From Dyella_B humi (GTDB taxonomy: Bacteria > Pseudomonadota > Gammaproteobacteria > Xanthomonadales > Rhodanobacteraceae): 64,000 nucleotides of DNA. The stretch covers positions 1,674,001-1,738,000 of the forward strand of contig NZ_JADIKI010000023.1 of the NCBI RefSeq assembly GCF_044904605.1. The letters are read 5' to 3'. A program made the translations under genes and the position numbers. Below are positions 61,366 to 64,000 of the stretch, one piece after another. Positions within the stretch are counted from its first letter, which is position 1; every line of letters starts with the position of its first letter. The notes below the pieces were generated by a model that saw only the letters and a program-made list of their open reading frames with translations, made no database searches and was not told the DNA's origin.

Positions 61366-61953
61366 ATGCGAGCCGACGCCAGAAAAAATTACAGTCATCT
61401 CCTTGCAGTCGCGCGTGATGTCGTCACCGAGGATGGTGTCGATGCGTCCATGCGAGATATCGCCCGTCGCGCCGACGTCGGGTTGGCCACACTGCTTCGT
61501 CATTTCCCAACGCGAGAAGCTTTGTTCGAAGCGTTGATGTGTACGAATCTGGACGCACTGGCACAGAAGGCAGACGAACTCGAAACGTCGAATCCACCTG
61601 GCGAAGCGCTCGTGTCCTGGTTTCGCGAAGGGGTGGCATTCGTCCATAGCTATCGCGGCGTTGCCGAATTGATGGCGAGCGCCCATGCGGACCCGGACTC
61701 CGCGCTTTACGCATCATGCGCAACGGTGCACGCAGTGGGCGCTCGACTGCTGCTCCGTGCTCAGGCCGAAGGAACGGCGCGCGCCGATATGAATGGGGAC
61801 GACCTGTTCGCCCTGATGTCGGCGCTCGGCTGGCTCGCCGGCCAACCCGCATTCGCGCCGCGGGCCGATCATCTCTTTCACCTTATCGCGAGCGCCATCC
61901 TGACAAACCCGTCGAGCAACGATGACAAGAACAGTCTGTTACGCCCCGATTAG
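61366..61953 (+). CDS. TetR-family repressor
   Basis: 195 aa from ATG 61366; earlier in-frame starts overlap the operators. HTH: KNYSHLLAVARDVVTEDGVD then MRDIARRADVGLATLLRHFP and TREALFEAL, typical of the TetR group that represses divergent SDR genes. C-terminal domain SWFREGVAFVHSYRGVAELM. Expected to bind the GGATCA-N-TGATCC sites and repress itself and the SDR/reductase pair until an inducer binds. Confidence 0.9.
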   Translation: MRADARKNYSHLLAVARDVVTEDGVDASMRDIARRADVGLATLLRHFPTREALFEALMCTNLDALAQKADELETSNPPGEALVSWFREGVAFVHSYRGVAELMASAHADPDSALYASCATVHAVGARLLLRAQAEGTARADMNGDDLFALMSALGWLAGQPAFAPRADHLFHLIASAILTNPSSNDDKNSLLRPD

Positions 61954-62036
61954 GTATGCCACGAATTGTTCAAAACATCGAAGGACACACGCAACGCTCC
62001 CGCGCTCTGATAGCTCCGTGAGCGCTTCGTGGGCCC

Positions 62037-62921
62037 CTAACCTATTGCCTTCGATGCAGCGCCGAGGAAGCGTTCGACGATCTCCGGCAGCATCGGCTCG
62101 ACGGGGAGCGTGTAGTGGGTGGTATTCGGCAAGATGGCGAGCTCGTTTGCGGGCCGCAGGGAGCCATCGATTCCGGCATCGCGCTGGCCGCCTCCCAACG
62201 CCTTCCAGAACTCGACCATGTGTTCGGGCCGAATAGCGTCAGCGTCGGCAAAGACCAGCAGTGTGTGCGCCTGAAGCTTGGCGACGCCTGCGCTCCAGTC
62301 GAAGGGGCGTTTGGTCAGGTCACCGACCTTTCTGAAGAGGTTGGTCCAATCGACATCGGGGTAGGTCTCCCCTAGCGGCGATGCTTTGACGCCAGGGCCC
62401 AACGTGGCAGCGTTGGCCTCCAACTGTTTGAAGGCCGTTACCACCTCCGGATAAAAGCCGTCCTGCCTCATTGCCGCGGACACGAGCACGAGCCGGTTGA
62501 CCACGTCCGGATGGCGGATAGCGGTCTGCAGCGCGACGCTAGAGCCCAGCGAGTAGCCCATGACGTCGGCCTTGCCGAGGTTCAGATGGCCGATCAGGGC
62601 GGCAATGTCGTCGCCCATCGATTCACTACGCAGTGGCCTGTCCGTGTCTGGCGTGCGCCCATGTGCCTGGAGATGGGGAGCGATCACCTGTCGGCCCTTG
62701 GCCAGTTCGGCCAGATTGCTTCCGAAGCTGCCTGGGTCGATGCCGCCGTGGAGAAGAATGAGCGGCTTGCCGACGCCATGCACGCTGTAAAAGAGATGCT
62801 GGCCATTGACGTCGGCAAAATGCTCATTCGACATGGCGAGAGTCTCCTTGGCTTGAACAGGAAGGACCGCAGTCAGCACTGCGGTCGCCATGGCAGTCTT
62901 CAGGAAATCGCGTCTGAGCAT
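62037..62921 (-). CDS. Tat-exported alpha/beta-hydrolase
   Basis: About 294 aa from ATG 62921 with GAGGAC upstream. Twin-arginine signal MLRRDFLKTAMATAVLTAVL then PVQAKE. Alpha/beta-hydrolase fold: ILLHGGIDPGSFGSNL (oxyanion), nucleophile Ser in MGYSLGSSVAL, acid in LLVFADADAIRPEHM, His in LPNTTHYTLP. The acid is followed by a cap-like insertion DVDWTNLFRKVGDLTKRPFD. Resembles carboxylesterases or haloperoxidase-like enzymes; substrate unknown. The last ~80 bp before the TetR stop (convergent) hold no terminator. A longer frame to 62990 precedes the Tat signal and is not used. Confidence 0.88.
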   Translation of the reverse strand: MLRRDFLKTAMATAVLTAVLPVQAKETLAMSNEHFADVNGQHLFYSVHGVGKPLILLHGGIDPGSFGSNLAELAKGRQVIAPHLQAHGRTPDTDRPLRSESMGDDIAALIGHLNLGKADVMGYSLGSSVALQTAIRHPDVVNRLVLVSAAMRQDGFYPEVVTAFKQLEANAATLGPGVKASPLGETYPDVDWTNLFRKVGDLTKRPFDWSAGVAKLQAHTLLVFADADAIRPEHMVEFWKALGGGQRDAGIDGSLRPANELAILPNTTHYTLPVEPMLPEIVERFLGAASKAIG

Positions 62922-63011
62922 ATCGTCCTCACGTGGCGCCGAACTGGTCAGCGCCGTGGTGATCGTGTGTTTCATCACCATCTCTTCCATACACCGGTGG
63001 CCGCGGTGTGG

Positions 63012-63512
63012 TCACGATCTGCCTGCGAGCAACTCATCCAGCTGTGCGAACTGTTCGGGCAAGCCTTCCGCCGAACCGGCGAGGGCTTCTTCGAGGGCTT
63101 CCGTCGTTGGGTAGAGTTCGTGAAAGGTGACCAGCGTCTTGCCGGCATTTTCTTCGAACGTCACCGTGGTCACGGCGCCCTGATCGCTTTCTTCGTTCGT
63201 CCATACGAGACGTTTGTGCGGCGTTACTTCGTTGTACGTGCCGAAGAACGCCATCGGTTGATCGAAGGCCGGATGGCTGAACACGAGGCGATACGTGCCA
63301 CCGGTGCGAATATCCATGTCGCACGAGAGCAGCGACATGCCCACCGACTTCGGAATCCACCACTGCTTGAACAATTCGGGTTTGCTCCACGCTTCGAAGA
63401 CGATGCGCGCGGGGGCATTGAACGTTCGCGTCACGACGAGTTCGCGGTCGGACTTGCGCGCCACAACGGTGCGGTTCGTGGCGGCGGAACTACCTTCTTT
63501 TGTTTCTGGCAT
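63012..63512 (-). CDS. SRPBCC / AHSA1-family protein
   Basis: 166 aa START-like fold with a hydrophobic cavity: DRELVVTRTFNAPARIVFEA, WSKPELFKQWWIPKS, GTYRLVF, MAFFGTYNEVTPHKRLVW, VTFEENAGKTLVTFHELYP. Typical partner of the ArsR protein encoded just upstream, overlapping it by 23 bp, so translationally coupled. May bind a lipid or polyketide-like ligand; catalytic role unknown. RBS AAGGAG lies inside the ArsR reading frame. Confidence 0.88.
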   Translation of the reverse strand: MPETKEGSSAATNRTVVARKSDRELVVTRTFNAPARIVFEAWSKPELFKQWWIPKSVGMSLLSCDMDIRTGGTYRLVFSHPAFDQPMAFFGTYNEVTPHKRLVWTNEESDQGAVTTVTFEENAGKTLVTFHELYPTTEALEEALAGSAEGLPEQFAQLDELLAGRS

Positions 63513-63852
63513 CTGCCTTCTCCTTGCGGTTCAAGTTCTCGACAATCTCGTCCAGCGCGTCGAAACGCGCGCTCCAGAGTTGGCGGTGCCGCTCGATCCA
63601 GGCGGCCTCTTCTTCCAGCCGGCGCACTCCGAGCTTGCAGGTTCGTACGCGCCCCACCTTCTCCGTGGTCACGAGCCCCGCCTGCTCCAAGATGCTGACG
63701 TGCTTCTTCATGCCCGTAAGGGTCATGTGAAACCTTTGGGCAAGGTCGGTGATGGAGGCGTCTGAACCCCCGAGCTGCTCCAGCACACCGCGTCGGGTGA
63801 CATCGGAGAGCGCAGCGAACGTTGTGTCGAGTTGGGCTTGATAGTGAACCAT
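63490..63852 (-). CDS. ArsR-family (SdpR-like) regulator
   Basis: About 120 aa from ATG 63852: MVHYQAQLDTTFAALSDVTR, RGVLEQLGGSDASITDLAQR, FHMTLTGMKKHVSILEQAGL then VTTEKVGRVRTCKLGVRRLE and a C-terminal helix. No metal-ligand cysteines (ELCVCDL is absent), so it is not a classical arsenic sensor; SRPBCC-linked ArsR proteins of the SdpR type fit. The ATG lies within the palindrome GTGAACCATATGGTTCAC. Overlaps and probably controls the SRPBCC gene. Confidence 0.85.
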   Translation of the reverse strand: MVHYQAQLDTTFAALSDVTRRGVLEQLGGSDASITDLAQRFHMTLTGMKKHVSILEQAGLVTTEKVGRVRTCKLGVRRLEEEAAWIERHRQLWSARFDALDEIVENLNRKEKADARNKRR

Positions 63853-63861
63853 ATGGTTCAC
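63844..63861 (-). promoter_or_regulatory. ArsR operator over the start codon
   Basis: GTGAACCATATGGTTCAC, a perfect 18-bp palindrome containing the ArsR ATG (63850-63852). Beyond 63861 to the window edge no gene is supported. Confidence 0.6.
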
Positions 63862-64000
63862 TGTACGGTGCGCAAGGGTGATTTGCAAGCGGATGACCCC
63901 GCAGCGCAAATCGCACGTAGCTCCTCTGCCGCTCTGAACCCAAACTGCGCATGCCGAGCATGGGTAAAGTTCCGACCGGCGGCCAGGCAAGACGTCGGAT

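Noticed and set aside
1..64000. CRISPR arrays, tRNA or rRNA genes, complete insertion sequences
   Set aside because: None seen on reading: no regularly spaced short repeats, no cloverleaf with a T-loop, and no transposase frame.

Overview
The window is GC-rich bacterial chromosome. The gene repertoire points to a gammaproteobacterium of the Xanthomonadales, most likely Rhodanobacteraceae (Dyella, Luteibacter or Rhodanobacter type). The grounds are an FHA-type exoprotein with a DUF3739-like C-terminus, an Oar-like TonB receptor beside a TPR-sulfotransferase, paired sedolisins, the CGTCATTCCGGC..GCCGGAATGACG palindrome family and Xanthomonas-type attC sites. This placement is inference; no rRNA or other marker gene is present.

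Left part (1-18.1 kb): the 3' end of a giant filamentous-haemagglutinin exoprotein and a small unknown gene come first. A duplicated locus follows: three paralogous exported PstS-like binding proteins, each behind the same hairpin plus 7-codon upstream ORF leader, and two YncE-like beta-propeller proteins sharing a ~300-nt leader. A relic of a fourth PstS-like copy lies after them. The region ends with a secreted isoamylase on the minus strand.

Middle (18.1-30.4 kb): a 273-bp nested palindromic element (MITE-like) precedes a signalling block: DUF4142 protein, stand-alone CHASE2 protein, LysM/FecR protein, hybrid histidine kinase (PAS-HisKA-HATPase-REC-Hpt), a divergent LuxR-type response regulator and a PAS-GGDEF diguanylate cyclase. 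A MarR / small membrane protein / MFS operon follows.

Secretome block (30.5-45.7 kb, all minus): GH31 glycosidase, two tandem S53 peptidases with related leaders, a GH18-like protein with duplicated C-terminal modules, a TPR-sulfotransferase and an Oar-like TonB receptor. The GH18-like gene and the receptor region share a ~340-bp promoter/leader with a conserved inverted repeat. Most products carry export signals, so this looks like a polymer- and protein-degrading secretome, possibly served by type II secretion (inference).

Right part (45.8-64 kb): an accessory detoxification and regulation region of small enzymes (MDR reductase, two VOC proteins, SDRs, GST, RibD-like reductase, F420-reductase-like, alpha/beta hydrolase, SRPBCC) interleaved with MarR, TetR, AraC and ArsR regulators, and an EmrAB-OMF efflux operon. 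Several palindromic operators are readable; one motif (CTGNCTAGTCAG) links a TetR gene, its neighbouring SDR and the distant efflux operon. A VOC gene sits between two attC-like sites, next to a truncated GFA-family gene, which looks like residual integron cassettes with no integrase in view.
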